DNA from: Ruminococcus sp.
GTDB lineage: Bacteria > Bacillota > Clostridia > Oscillospirales > Ruminococcaceae
Assembly: GCA_023667165.1 (NCBI GenBank)
Contig: JAMPAO010000001.1
Coordinates: 35,825 to 99,824 of the forward strand
Length of the DNA: 64,000 nucleotides
Reading direction: 5' to 3'
The notes beneath the pieces are model-generated. The model had not been told where the DNA came from and did not search any database. It saw only the letters and a list, made by a program, of their open reading frames with translations. Each line of letters begins with the position of its first letter. Position 1 is the stretch's first letter. Positions 1-8,254 of the stretch are shown here, in pieces. The position numbers were made by a program, and so were the translations under genes.

Positions 1-1
1 A

Positions 2-94
2 AAATGGGCGAAGCATGATGCAAAAAAGACAAGTCGGGCAGCGTTTTGGAAGTTTCCGAGGAGGTCTAATATACCAATGGGGAAAGGAAAATAA
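2..94 (+). CDS. 3' end of an unidentified gene (partial)
   Basis: The first 30 codons of the window stay open and stop with TAA at 92-94. The visible tail is basic and aromatic and ends in SNIPMGKGK. I do not recognise the family. The stop lies 3 nt before the ATG of the acetyltransferase at 98, and that gene's SD (GGGGAAAGG) overlaps the tail, so the two look co-transcribed. Confidence 0.45.
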   Translation, partial: KWAKHDAKKTSRAAFWKFPRRSNIPMGKGK

Positions 95-97
95 AAG

Positions 98-906
98 ATG
101 TTTCATATATACGGCAGCGGCTCGGATTTTTTAGCGGACAACAGGGAAATTATGCGCCTGTACCCTCTTGAAACGGTGTTTTTTAAGGTTAATGCCGATA
201 ATCTGACTGATATGTCAAAGGGTTTTGCCGCAAAGGCGTACAATGACAGGGGCGAAATGATGATCGGTATACGGTTTGCTGACTTTCCGATGGTAATATT
301 CGGCGATAAATGCGTTATCAAGGAATTTGCCGAGGGACTTGCAGGAAACAGCTTGCATTTTACTAAGGTTTTGGGAAATCCCGATACAGCAGACGCCTTT
401 TTAAGGGACTATGAGGAGCTTGCGGGAGGTAAACACCGCGTCAATCTGTCAATGGATATTATGAAATGCAGTCATATAAGCGCTGCCGATACTTCCGGTG
501 TTGAAAAAGCCTGTACCAATGACATAGAGGAGCTGGCTGAGTTGCTGGCAGAATTTAACCGTGAAGCGGTTCACACCGATATCCCCGTAAATGAAGCAGC
601 AAAGAAAGTCAAAAATTCCATAGATCGGTATTACCTTATCCGCCGTGAGGGCAGGATAGCTTCAGCAGCGGAAAAGCTGCGGGAAACTGAATATCTTTGC
701 AGTATTAGTACGGTATTTACTGTAAAAGAGTTTCGCGGAAAAGGTCTTGCACGTCAGACGGTCGCTCATATCACAAAGGAGATCATTGATCGGGGAAAAA
801 CCGCTATCTGTTTGTGGACAGGACAAATCCTGTTTCCAACCGTTTGTATCGAAGCATAGGCTATGAATACGCAGCTTCTCAGACGGAGTTTAATTATATC
901 CCGTGA
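98..906 (+). pseudogene. GNAT N-acetyltransferase, frameshifted near the C-terminus
   Basis: This is a GNAT-family acyl-CoA N-acetyltransferase, about 270 residues if repaired. The acetyl-CoA-binding region reads VKEFRGKGLARQTV (V/I-x-x-x-x-R-G-x-G-x-A motif). The original frame ends at 859 in a tail unlike the family. Reading on in the -1 frame gives LFVDRTNPVSNRLYRSIGY, the classic GNAT C-terminal motif, ending with TGA at 904-906. The shift lies close to the GGGGAAAAA run near 794-802, and adding one base there restores a continuous protein. It is either a true frameshift mutation or an indel error in a homopolymer. A good SD precedes the ATG at 98. Confidence 0.75.
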
Positions 907-939
907 TCATATCGCAAATTTGCGGAAAGGGGTGAGGAT

Positions 940-1393
940 ATGGATAACAAACGGAAAAAAAGCAAGATCGTAATAGGCGGCTTGATTTTTTTGGCTGTTC
1001 TTATACTCTAACAGCATTATTTTCTTCGCAGGGCGCACATACGCCGTCAACAGGTATTTCACCGCCGAAACATCAGGCGATTACAGCTTATTTATAAAAT
1101 CTATAGGCGGCAAAAAATATGCCGAATATTACGGCTATACCGACGCCGATGACTATATGCAGTCAAGAAACAGCAGGTACAGCAATATCCTCGGATTCGG
1201 AGATATAACCGATACCGATGAAATAACCTTTGAAGCGGTTATCGGCGAATGGACAAGCGAGGGAAAGCTTGTATACAGCAGTTATGTTGATCTTACATAC
1301 ACCTGCGGCGGCAAGTCTGTCAGTTCCGATCACCGGCATCATATTTACTTGAAATTCAACGGCATAGGCTGGTATGTGCTGAGCGAATATTAA
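940..1393 (+). pseudogene. Small membrane-anchored protein, frameshifted in its N-terminal helix
   Basis: An ATG at 940 with SD GAAAGGGGTGAGG opens a basic leader followed by a hydrophobic helix, but this frame hits TAA at 1009-1011. The +1 frame is open from about 1001 to TAA at 1393 and encodes about 130 residues that follow on logically (an aromatic and polar extracytoplasmic domain). Removing one T from the seven-T run at about 985-992 fuses the halves into one protein with a single N-terminal membrane helix. I do not recognise the family. The broken acetyltransferase is just upstream, and the hairpin at 1413-1448 would terminate both. Confidence 0.6.
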
Positions 1394-1412
1394 GGCAATC
1401 TCTATAAAATAT

Positions 1413-1448
1413 ATCTCCGAAGCATATTGTCTGTTTCGGAGATTTTTA
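1413..1448 (+). terminator. Intrinsic terminator
   Basis: ATCTCCGAA pairs with TTCGGAGAT across a 13-nt loop and is followed by TTTTAT. It sits 20 nt after the stop of the frameshifted membrane protein gene. Confidence 0.7.
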
Positions 1449-1517
1449 TCTTCTATTGACCTGCAAAGGAAAATGTGTTAAAATAGTACTATACTTTATT
1501 TGAAGGGATAAATTAAA

Positions 1518-2435
1518 ATGACTGTAAATTTTCACCTGCCCGATTTCTGCGGCAACTACAAAATGAATCTGGCTTTTGCGGATATGCTCAAAGAAAAACC
1601 GGAGCTGTTTTATGACAATATAAGGATCGCATCCTCTTACGGCTGCTTTGCTCCCGCCGCATGGAACGGCGGCAGGACTGCGGTGGGAGCAATAAGGCGC
1701 GAATCCATTGAATTTATCATAAAGCAGTACAATTCCAGGGGTATTCCAATAAGATACACCTTTACAAATCCTCTCGTTAAGGAAATACACCTGAAAGACC
1801 CTTTCTGCAATATGATAACAAGGCTTGCGGAAAACGGTCTTAACGAGATAATCGTCAATGTTCCCGTACTGGAGGAGTATATAAGAAAGAATTACCCCAA
1901 ATATCCCCTTATATCCTCAACGGTAAAGCAGATAGAGGACGAAGAAGAATTGAAAAGGGAGCTTGAAAAAGACTACAAGCTGGTGGTTCTCGACTACAAC
2001 TGGAACAATAACTTTGAAAAGCTGGAAACGCTCCCCCGCAAGGACAAGATCGAAATACTCATCAATCCCTACTGCACCCCTCACTGCAAGCGGAGGAAAA
2101 AGCACTACGAATTTCTGGGGCAGAGGCAGTTTGAGTGCAATTTACAGGTTTTCGGAGATGATAATGTCGCTCTGAAGCCTTTGGAAAAAAAGGAATTCCC
2201 ATGCCCGAATATGGACATGAACTTTTACGATCAGACGGTTTTTGAAACTCACATCACGCCGGAGCAGATATTTGAAAAATATGTCCCCATGGGTTACAGC
2301 AACTTCAAGATAGAGGGCAGAATGATACATCCGGTAAATATTCTGGAAAGCTATATGTATTATCTTGTAAAACCCGAGCACAGGGACAGACTGCGTGTGC
2401 ATATGCTCAAAACTCTCCTTGAAAGGAAAGGCTGA
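1518..2435 (+). CDS. U32-peptidase-like / TIM-barrel protein with conserved cysteines
   Basis: This is a 305-residue cytoplasmic protein with an ATG at 1518 after AAGGGATAAATTAAA. No membrane segment is seen. Four cysteine-bearing stretches (SYGCFAP about 43, NPYCTPHC about 186-192, QFECN about 209, FPCPN about 232) resemble the scattered cysteines that bind an Fe-S cluster in U32-type proteins. The closing FKIEGRM also recalls U32 peptidases, where KIEGRM-like sequences are conserved. A U32-like role (RNA or cofactor hydroxylation, or collagenase-like peptidase) is inference from these motifs only. The next gene begins 3 nt after its stop, so the two form an operon ending at the palindrome at 2809. 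Confidence 0.6.
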   Translation: MTVNFHLPDFCGNYKMNLAFADMLKEKPELFYDNIRIASSYGCFAPAAWNGGRTAVGAIRRESIEFIIKQYNSRGIPIRYTFTNPLVKEIHLKDPFCNMITRLAENGLNEIIVNVPVLEEYIRKNYPKYPLISSTVKQIEDEEELKRELEKDYKLVVLDYNWNNNFEKLETLPRKDKIEILINPYCTPHCKRRKKHYEFLGQRQFECNLQVFGDDNVALKPLEKKEFPCPNMDMNFYDQTVFETHITPEQIFEKYVPMGYSNFKIEGRMIHPVNILESYMYYLVKPEHRDRLRVHMLKTLLERKG

Positions 2436-2437
2436 CG

Positions 2438-2791
2438 ATGCTGTTTTCAAATTTTTTCCGCAAAAAAGAAAATAAGGAAGCGCCTCTTTCCCGCAGGCTC
2501 AAAAATATGAAATGCAAGGCCGTGAATTACGAGATGACGGATTTTTCCGCTCTTTGCTCGGAAATGGAAGGCTCGGATGAATATCTTGTAAAGCTAAAAC
2601 CCGCCAATTATTACGCTCTTAAAAGCGAATACATTGAAGCCGCATTTTACTCCGACGACGAGCACGAGGAAAATTATGTTATTTTCCGTCTTATGAAAAA
2701 CGACAAACCCGTTCAAGGAAGTCCCATATATAAGGTTAGCAAGGATATTCTCAGAAAAGCATACTCAAAGCTGGGAGCTGTAAGCTTTTAG
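2438..2791 (+). CDS. Hypothetical protein
   Basis: This 117-residue soluble protein begins two bases after the stop of the U32-like gene; its SD (GAAAGGAAAG) lies inside that gene, so translational coupling is likely. It has a very basic N-terminus (FFRKKENK) followed by an alternating charged and aromatic alpha/beta sequence. No signal peptide, membrane helix or known motif is seen, and I do not recognise the family. Confidence 0.6.
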   Translation: MLFSNFFRKKENKEAPLSRRLKNMKCKAVNYEMTDFSALCSEMEGSDEYLVKLKPANYYALKSEYIEAAFYSDDEHEENYVIFRLMKNDKPVQGSPIYKVSKDILRKAYSKLGAVSF

Positions 2792-2811
2792 AAATTTTGA
2801 TAAGTATGATT

Positions 2812-2838
2812 TTAGCACTCTATCGCATAGAGTGCTAA
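2812..2838. promoter_or_regulatory. CIRCE element (HrcA operator), perfect match
   Basis: TTAGCACTC, nine bases, then GAGTGCTAA is an exact match in both half-sites to the CIRCE operator bound by the heat-shock repressor HrcA. The palindrome extends outward and inward to a 15-bp stem with a CGC loop (2809-2841). CIRCE normally precedes groESL, hrcA-grpE-dnaK or clp genes. Here the nearest sense gene on the plus strand is clpB, 1.1 kb away beyond ssrA and smpB. Without a strong T-tract, a role as terminator of the 1518-2791 operon is possible but second best. Confidence 0.7.
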
Positions 2839-2909
2839 AATTTACTGATATTTAATATATTAGTGATTTATTCTTCACAATATAACGTTATACTAAGACT
2901 TAGAAAATA

Positions 2910-2941
2910 AAAACCGCCCTTACTTCAAGTAAGGACGGATT
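2910..2941 (-). terminator. Intrinsic terminator of ssrA
   Basis: Read on the minus strand, CCGTCCTTACTTGAAGTAAGGGCGG forms a stable stem followed by TTTTTATTTT. It lies just after the CCA end of the tmRNA. Confidence 0.8.
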
Positions 2942-2956
2942 TGCGGAATTTTCCGC

Positions 2957-3309
2957 TGGTGGAGATGACGGGAATCGAACCCGTGTCCGAAAACCGATCC
3001 ACACGACTTTCTCCGAGCGCAGTCCTGTCTTTAACATTCCCTCGCCTGTCAGCGGACGGACACGCTGTCAGGCGAGGTAGTCCGAAATACATCGGGGAGG
3101 CACGGACGCTCCTCCGGGACGTTCACCGCTAATCGACGCCCGATCCGAAACCGCGGTACTTTTCGGTCAGGCGAGCAGCACTCAAGCGGCTGCTAAAGCA
3201 AAATTATCGTTGTCGTCTAATTTTAAAACGTGTGCGGTTTAAAGAGATCAGCACCATCCTCTGCTCGCTTATCCTGCTTCATGATCCCCGTCGAAACCTT
3301 TACATCCCC
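2957..3309 (-). ncRNA. ssrA: tmRNA (ssrA)
   Basis: tmRNA rescues ribosomes stalled on broken mRNAs, acting first as alanyl-tRNA and then as mRNA for a degradation tag. The 5' end reads GGGGATGTAAAGGTTTCGAC and the 3' end carries the T-arm GGTTCGATTCCCG with an encoded CCA, so the acceptor halves pair as in other one-piece tmRNAs. The tag frame at 3182-3217 gives about DDNDNFALAAA and a TGA stop, close to the usual clostridial tags ending in FALAAA. Its partner smpB lies directly upstream: the smpB stop ends at 3310 and the mature RNA begins at 3309. A terminator follows at 2910-2941. Alternative annotations as a short plus-strand protein at 2941-3132 are antisense artefacts. Confidence 0.95.
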
Positions 3310-3780
3310 TTATCTGTTCTTTTCCTTTATTGCCCGGTCAATATCCCTCCTGGCTGCCTGCGCCGCCATAGCTTCCCGCTTGTCGTGAAGCTTCTTGCCC
3401 TTGCACAGTCCCACCTGCATTTTGACCCGTGAGCCTTTGAAATAAATTGAAATGGGAATAAGCGTAAGACCCTCCTGCTTTACAGTGCCGTAAAGCCTGT
3501 TTATCTCCCTTTTATGGAGCAGCAGCCGCCTTACGCGCATAGGATCTCTGTTGAAAATATTCCCATGGTCATATGGAGAAATGTGCATACCCTTTACCCA
3601 AAGCTCGCCGTTTTCTATGCTGCACCACGAATCCTTAAGATTCACGCCGCCCTGACGGATAGCCTTGACCTCTGTTCCAACAAGCTCGATCCCCGCTTCG
3701 CAGCTTTCGATGATAAAGTAATCATGCCGTGCCTTGCGGTTTTCGGCAATGGTCTTAAACCCCGACTTATCGGCAGACAT
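3310..3780 (-). CDS. smpB: SsrA-binding protein SmpB
   Basis: SmpB binds the tRNA-like part of tmRNA and delivers it to stalled ribosomes. The 156-residue product has the oligonucleotide-binding fold signatures NRKARHDYFI near the start, GTEVKAIRQG and KGMHISPY, then the basic tail GKKLHDKREA found in all SmpB proteins. I chose the ATG at 3780 because AAAGGAAG stands 7 nt upstream; an earlier in-frame ATG at 3798 has no SD. The gene abuts ssrA with no spacer, so both are probably made from the promoter at 3816-3844 and the RNA is then processed. Confidence 0.95.
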   Translation of the reverse strand: MSADKSGFKTIAENRKARHDYFIIESCEAGIELVGTEVKAIRQGGVNLKDSWCSIENGELWVKGMHISPYDHGNIFNRDPMRVRRLLLHKREINRLYGTVKQEGLTLIPISIYFKGSRVKMQVGLCKGKKLHDKREAMAAQAARRDIDRAIKEKNR

Positions 3781-3815
3781 GGCTGCACTTCCTTTCATAT
3801 GACTGCAATAAAGAG

Positions 3816-3844
3816 ATTATAACACATTTTCGCCTTTTTGTCAA
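3816..3844 (-). promoter_or_regulatory. Sigma-A promoter for smpB-ssrA
   Basis: On the minus strand TTGACA (3844-3839) and TATAAT (3821-3816) are separated by exactly 17 bp, a consensus vegetative promoter 36 nt upstream of the smpB start. Confidence 0.85.
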
Positions 3845-3878
3845 GCGGCGGCCGTGATTTTTTTGGCGCCGTTATACG

Positions 3879-3907
3879 ATAAAAACGGACGGTATGCGTC
3901 CTTTTTA
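3879..3907 (+). promoter_or_regulatory. Hairpin with T-run in the clpB leader
   Basis: GGACG, a short loop, then CGTCC is followed by TTTTTAT, with A-rich sequence opposite. It lies 50 nt before the clpB start. It may be an attenuator or the terminator of a short transcript. No CtsR box and no CIRCE is seen between smpB and clpB. Confidence 0.35.
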
Positions 3908-3956
3908 TAAATATACCGACAAATCAACAATAATTACCCGAAAGGATGATGATATC

Positions 3957-6566
3957 ATGAATATGCAAAAGCTCACCAAAAAAACCGTTGAAGCGATACA
4001 GTCGGCACAGGATACGGCAGTTGAGTATAAAAATACCAACGTGGATCAGCCTCATCTGCTTTACGCGCTTATGACGCAGGAAAACGGTCTTATACCTCAG
4101 CTTATGCAAAAGCTGGGAAAGGATGAGAGGCTTATTGCGGAAAGCCTTGAACGGATCATCGAAAGGATCCCCAAGGTAACGGGCGGCGGCAGAGATATGA
4201 ACACCGTATATATATCCCAGTCGCTGGAAAAAGTCCTCAACTACGCCGAAACGCAGGCAAAACAGATGGGCGACGAATATGTTTCGGTGGAACACATCAT
4301 GCTGTCCTATTTATATAACTGCGACAACGATATCAAGCAGATATTCAAGGACTTCGCACTTGACGCCGACAGCTTTCTCAAGGCTTTGCAGGAGGTCAGA
4401 GGAAATCAGCGTGTTACCACCGATTCCCCCGAGGATACCTACGATGTGCTGAAAAAGTACGGTCAGGATCTTGTTGAGCTTGCACGGAAGAATAAGCTTG
4501 ATCCCGTTATAGGCAGGGACGGTGAGATAAGGAATACTATACGTATCCTTTCCCGCAAATCCAAGAACAATCCCGTTCTTATAGGCGAACCCGGCGTAGG
4601 AAAAACAGCCATAGCCGAGGGACTTGCCCAACGTATCGTAAGAGGCGACGTACCGGATAATCTCAAAGACCGCAAGCTGTTTTCTCTCGATATGGGCGCG
4701 CTTATTTCGGGAGCAAAATTCAGAGGCGAATTTGAAGAGCGTCTGAAAGCCGTACTTAACGAGGTAAAGAAGTCCGACGGAAGGATAATCCTGTTTATCG
4801 ACGAGCTTCATACTATTGTGGGAGCGGGAAAGACCGACGGCGCAATGGACGCGGGAAATCTGTTAAAACCAATGCTTGCCAGAGGCGAGCTTCACTGCAT
4901 CGGCGCAACCACTCTAAATGAGTACCGTATGTACATCGAAAAGGATCCCGCTCTTGAAAGGCGTTTTCAGCCTGTTCACGTTCCCGAGCCTACGGTAGAG
5001 GACACTATTTCCATTCTCAGAGGTCTTAAAGAACGCTACGAGGTATTCCACGGCGTAAAGATACAGGACAGCGCGCTCATCACCTCCGCCGTTCTTTCCA
5101 ACCGTTATATTTCCGACAGATTTCTTCCCGATAAGGCTATCGACCTTGTAGACGAGGCGTGCGCTCTTATTCGCACGGAGATGAACTCCATGCCCACGGA
5201 GCTTGACGACATTGCCAGAAAGATCATGCAAAAGGAGATAGCCGAAACTGCTCTTAAAAAGGAAGATGATAAAATATCCAAAGAAGAGCTGGAAGAAATA
5301 AGAAAAGAGCTTTCCGACCTGAGAGAGCAGTTCAGCGAAATGAAAACACGCTGGGAAAATGAGAAAAATTCCGTTTCCAAGCTGCAAAAGCTTCGTGAGG
5401 ATATAGAAAAAGCCAACGCCGAGATCGCCGACGCAGAACGCACCTATGACCTCGACCGTGCGGCAGAGCTGAAATACGGCAAGCTCCCCGCACTGAAAAG
5501 GGAGCTTGAGGAAGCGGAAGCTGCGGCGGATGATTACGAAAAGCATACCTTGATCAGGGACAAGGTAACGGACGAAGAGATCGCCAAGATAGTGGGAAGA
5601 TGGACGGGCATTCCCGTATCAAAGCTGATGGAGGGCGAACGGGAAAAGCTGCTGCGTCTGGAGGATCTGCTCCATAAGCGGGTAATAGGTCAAGACGAGG
5701 CGGTTCAAAAAGTCAGCGAGGCCATACTCCGCTCCCGTGCGGGTATACAAGACCCTAACCGTCCCCTCGGCTCCTTTATGTTCATGGGACCTACGGGCGT
5801 GGGCAAGACAGAGCTTGCCAAAGCTCTTGCACAGGCTCTTTTCGACGATGAAAAGAACATCGTCCGCATAGATATGAGCGAATATATGGAAAAGCATTCG
5901 GTAAGCCGTCTTATAGGAGCGCCTCCGGGATATGTAGGTTACGAAGAGGGCGGTCAGCTTACGGAGGCGGTTAGAAGAAAACCTTATGCGGTAATACTCT
6001 TCGATGAAGTGGAGAAAGCTCATCCGGATGTGTTCAACGTTCTTCTGCAGGTCCTTGACGACGGACGGATAACCGATTCCCAGGGAAGGACGGTGGATTT
6101 CAAGAACACCATCATTATCCTTACCTCAAATTTAGGCTCGGATTATATTCTTGACGGAATTGACGAAAACAACGAGATCCGTCCCGAGGCAAGAGATCGG
6201 GTGGACGGACTGCTTAAATCCCATTTCCGTCCCGAATTTCTCAACCGCCTTGACGAGATAGTTTTCTACAAGCCTTTGTCCAAAAAAGAGATATACCCCA
6301 TTATCGACCTTATGCTGGAGGGACTTCGCAGCCGTCTTAAAGACAAGCAGCTTGACATTGAAGTGACCGACGCCGCAAAGGAGCTTATTGTAAAAGAGGG
6401 TTACGATCCGGTTTACGGCGCAAGACCTATTAAAAGATATATTCAGAGCAGGCTGGAAACTCTTATCGCACGAACTATGATCGCCAACGATCTTGAACCC
6501 TCTACGGTTTTGCGTGCGGACAGCGACGGTGAACGGCTTACCGTTTCATATGAAACGCAGGAATAA
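3957..6566 (+). CDS. clpB: ATP-dependent chaperone ClpB
   Basis: This AAA+ disaggregase threads proteins out of aggregates together with DnaK. The 869-residue product has the Clp N-domain (about 1-145), a first AAA module with GEPGVGKT at about 209-216, a long coiled-coil middle domain (about 405-525, rich in E/K/L) that separates ClpB from ClpA/ClpC, a second AAA module with GPTGVGKT at about 611-618, and GARPIKR near the end. The ATG at 3957 has AAAGGATG 8 nt upstream; an upstream in-frame ATG at 3894 adds a tail not seen in the family. No heat-shock operator lies directly upstream, but a perfect CIRCE lies at 2812-2838 beyond ssrA and smpB. Confidence 0.95.
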   Translation: MNMQKLTKKTVEAIQSAQDTAVEYKNTNVDQPHLLYALMTQENGLIPQLMQKLGKDERLIAESLERIIERIPKVTGGGRDMNTVYISQSLEKVLNYAETQAKQMGDEYVSVEHIMLSYLYNCDNDIKQIFKDFALDADSFLKALQEVRGNQRVTTDSPEDTYDVLKKYGQDLVELARKNKLDPVIGRDGEIRNTIRILSRKSKNNPVLIGEPGVGKTAIAEGLAQRIVRGDVPDNLKDRKLFSLDMGALISGAKFRGEFEERLKAVLNEVKKSDGRIILFIDELHTIVGAGKTDGAMDAGNLLKPMLARGELHCIGATTLNEYRMYIEKDPALERRFQPVHVPEPTVEDTISILRGLKERYEVFHGVKIQDSALITSAVLSNRYISDRFLPDKAIDLVDEACALIRTEMNSMPTELDDIARKIMQKEIAETALKKEDDKISKEELEEIRKELSDLREQFSEMKTRWENEKNSVSKLQKLREDIEKANAEIADAERTYDLDRAAELKYGKLPALKRELEEAEAAADDYEKHTLIRDKVTDEEIAKIVGRWTGIPVSKLMEGEREKLLRLEDLLHKRVIGQDEAVQKVSEAILRSRAGIQDPNRPLGSFMFMGPTGVGKTELAKALAQALFDDEKNIVRIDMSEYMEKHSVSRLIGAPPGYVGYEEGGQLTEAVRRKPYAVILFDEVEKAHPDVFNVLLQVLDDGRITDSQGRTVDFKNTIIILTSNLGSDYILDGIDENNEIRPEARDRVDGLLKSHFRPEFLNRLDEIVFYKPLSKKEIYPIIDLMLEGLRSRLKDKQLDIEVTDAAKELIVKEGYDPVYGARPIKRYIQSRLETLIARTMIANDLEPSTVLRADSDGERLTVSYETQE

Positions 6567-6577
6567 TCACAATATCC

Positions 6578-6609
6578 AAAAGGGAGCGAACAGTGCCGCT
6601 CCCTTTTTA
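6578..6609. terminator. Bidirectional terminator between clpB and yqfD
   Basis: AAAAGGGAGCG pairs with CGCTCCCTTTTT. A and T tracts on both sides suit termination from both converging genes, and the yqfD stop overlaps the T-tract. Confidence 0.8.
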
Positions 6610-7809
6610 TTTTATCCCGTCTTCAAAGCTTTCGTATTTTGCAAAGATCTGACTTTCTTTGCCTATCTCGCCCTCTATGGTATACGTTACCGAAAATGTA
6701 AGGGTATTACCGCTGTCGGTACGGGTGATTTTCTTGTCGGTAACGGTTATATCGTCCGAAAGGAAGTTTTCTTCATATCTTGCTATGCGCTCGTACAAAA
6801 TCGCTGCCGCTTCCTCCTCGGTATGCTTTACCGTCACTTTATCCGTAAGACGGTAGTGCATTGTTATTTTTGAAACGGGAAAGGTTATCTTTCCCAGCAT
6901 AAGCGGCGTTTCCTCCTCATAATACTCATATTCGCCCCTGACGTCGCCGTGAGAGGAATATATAAATCGCTTGCCGAAAATCTCTAACGCCTCCTTTTCG
7001 CAATTTCCGGTATAAACTGTTTCTTCTGTTTCATAGCTTTCGGAAAATGTCATTTTTTCGGTGTATATCCCCCTTATCTCACCTATGGAATGAACATAAT
7101 AGCTTCGTCCGTAGCTTGTGTCCACCACCCCGCTGACGATAATATCCCCCTTTTTTACGCCGTCGCCTATCATCGGGATAAGCATGCCGTTGTATACGCG
7201 CACGGCTGTTATCTGTGCGTCCCGGGCGGCGACTATGTTGCAGGGATTGTTTTTCCGCTCGATTTTGGGCGCCTCGGTAAATTCGTTTATCTCGACCACT
7301 ACCCTGCTGCCTGTGTTTCTTATGCCGATCCAGCCTACATCCTTGTCCATTCCCTTGATCTGCCGCTCGGCAAGCCGAAGATCTATATCGGATATCCTGC
7401 TGCCTATATATATTCCGGCGTCGCGAAGCAGGGAGAGCATACGGCTGTCGGAAATCGTTTCGTTTCCGTCTATCTCGATCATCATTACCCTGTCCGAAAG
7501 ACGGAATACCATGACAACGGACAGCAGAAACCCTATAACAAGTCCAAATCTCATATGATATCCTCTTGTTACATAAAAAAGTCCTTTTTGCGTCACTTGC
7601 CCGCAGCACAGCTTATGCTCCTCCGCCAGACTGCAAAGACGCCGGTAATCCATTGTTCTGACATAACCATACAGTCTGTCCCCCTTTACCGTAAGACCGT
7701 AAAACTGTATGGAACTGTTCCTCAGTGAATTGATAAATTTACCGTGATCTCCGCCGCTTTCGGAATAAATGCAAAATCCGGTGCGTTCTCTTATATTATA
7801 CGGTTCCAT
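6607..7809 (-). CDS. yqfD: Sporulation protein YqfD
   Basis: YqfD is a mother-cell sporulation membrane protein of unknown biochemistry, found with YqfC across spore-forming Firmicutes. The product (400 residues from the ATG at 7809, which has AAAGGACGG 9 nt upstream) has an N-terminal soluble part, one membrane helix at about residues 88-104 (FGLVIGFLLSVVMVF), and then a large extracytoplasmic part with the family signatures IEIDGNE, GWIGIRNTGSRVVVEI and the ARDAQITAV-to-KKGDIIVSG region. Size is normal for the family. yqfC lies 118 nt upstream on the same strand. Confidence 0.9.
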   Translation of the reverse strand: MEPYNIRERTGFCIYSESGGDHGKFINSLRNSSIQFYGLTVKGDRLYGYVRTMDYRRLCSLAEEHKLCCGQVTQKGLFYVTRGYHMRFGLVIGFLLSVVMVFRLSDRVMMIEIDGNETISDSRMLSLLRDAGIYIGSRISDIDLRLAERQIKGMDKDVGWIGIRNTGSRVVVEINEFTEAPKIERKNNPCNIVAARDAQITAVRVYNGMLIPMIGDGVKKGDIIVSGVVDTSYGRSYYVHSIGEIRGIYTEKMTFSESYETEETVYTGNCEKEALEIFGKRFIYSSHGDVRGEYEYYEEETPLMLGKITFPVSKITMHYRLTDKVTVKHTEEEAAAILYERIARYEENFLSDDITVTDKKITRTDSGNTLTFSVTYTIEGEIGKESQIFAKYESFEDGIK

Positions 7810-7927
7810 TTTATAATGCCGTCCTTTCATTTTTATACTATACAGAGCAAGCCTTGAGTTTGAAAATACTTACCTTTTGCTTCTTGCTGCTTTTTTCGTA
7901 CTGTGACGTTAATTTCATGACATGGTC

Positions 7928-8155
7928 TTATTTGTCATGCAGCTCTACGGAAGTGATCTTCCCCCTGACCGCTATGCCTGCGGTATTGTAATCGGAAATA
8001 GACAGACCGGAACCCCATATTTCCGCCACAAGTCCCGACGCGGTCTTTACCTTGAGGTATATATCGTTATATTCCATTATGCGTTTGCAGTTTTCGACCT
8101 CAAGATATGTATTTCCGCATATCATTATCTGCGACTGCAGCGGTGTTATTTCCAT
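7928..8155 (-). CDS. yqfC: Sporulation protein YqfC
   Basis: YqfC is the small partner of YqfD, part of the sigma-E sporulation set in Bacillus. The core ICGNTYLEVENCKRIMEY ... LKVKTASG ... GKITSVEL matches the family pattern of short beta strands. The start is uncertain. The ATG at 8155 has AGAGG 7 nt upstream and gives 75 residues, but the family has an N-terminal FF..LP segment that is visible just before it (KFFPKRGLP), which would need a start further up, for example TTG at 8239 with no SD (103 residues). No ATG or well-placed GTG exists there. Confidence 0.8.
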   Translation of the reverse strand: MEITPLQSQIMICGNTYLEVENCKRIMEYNDIYLKVKTASGLVAEIWGSGLSISDYNTAGIAVRGKITSVELHDK

Positions 8156-8254
8156 CGGCAGACCTCTTTTCGGAAAGAACTTATTTGCTTTGACGGGGAA
8201 TATTAACACCCCTTTCTCATTATATATATTATCGGACAATAAATTATATTCTGA

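Noticed and set aside
2941..3132. 63-codon plus-strand open frame
   Set aside because: It is antisense to tmRNA, whose acceptor ends, T-arm and tag frame are clear.
7090..7728. 212-codon plus-strand open frame
   Set aside because: It is antisense to yqfD, which has family motifs throughout; no SD, and the composition is not protein-like.
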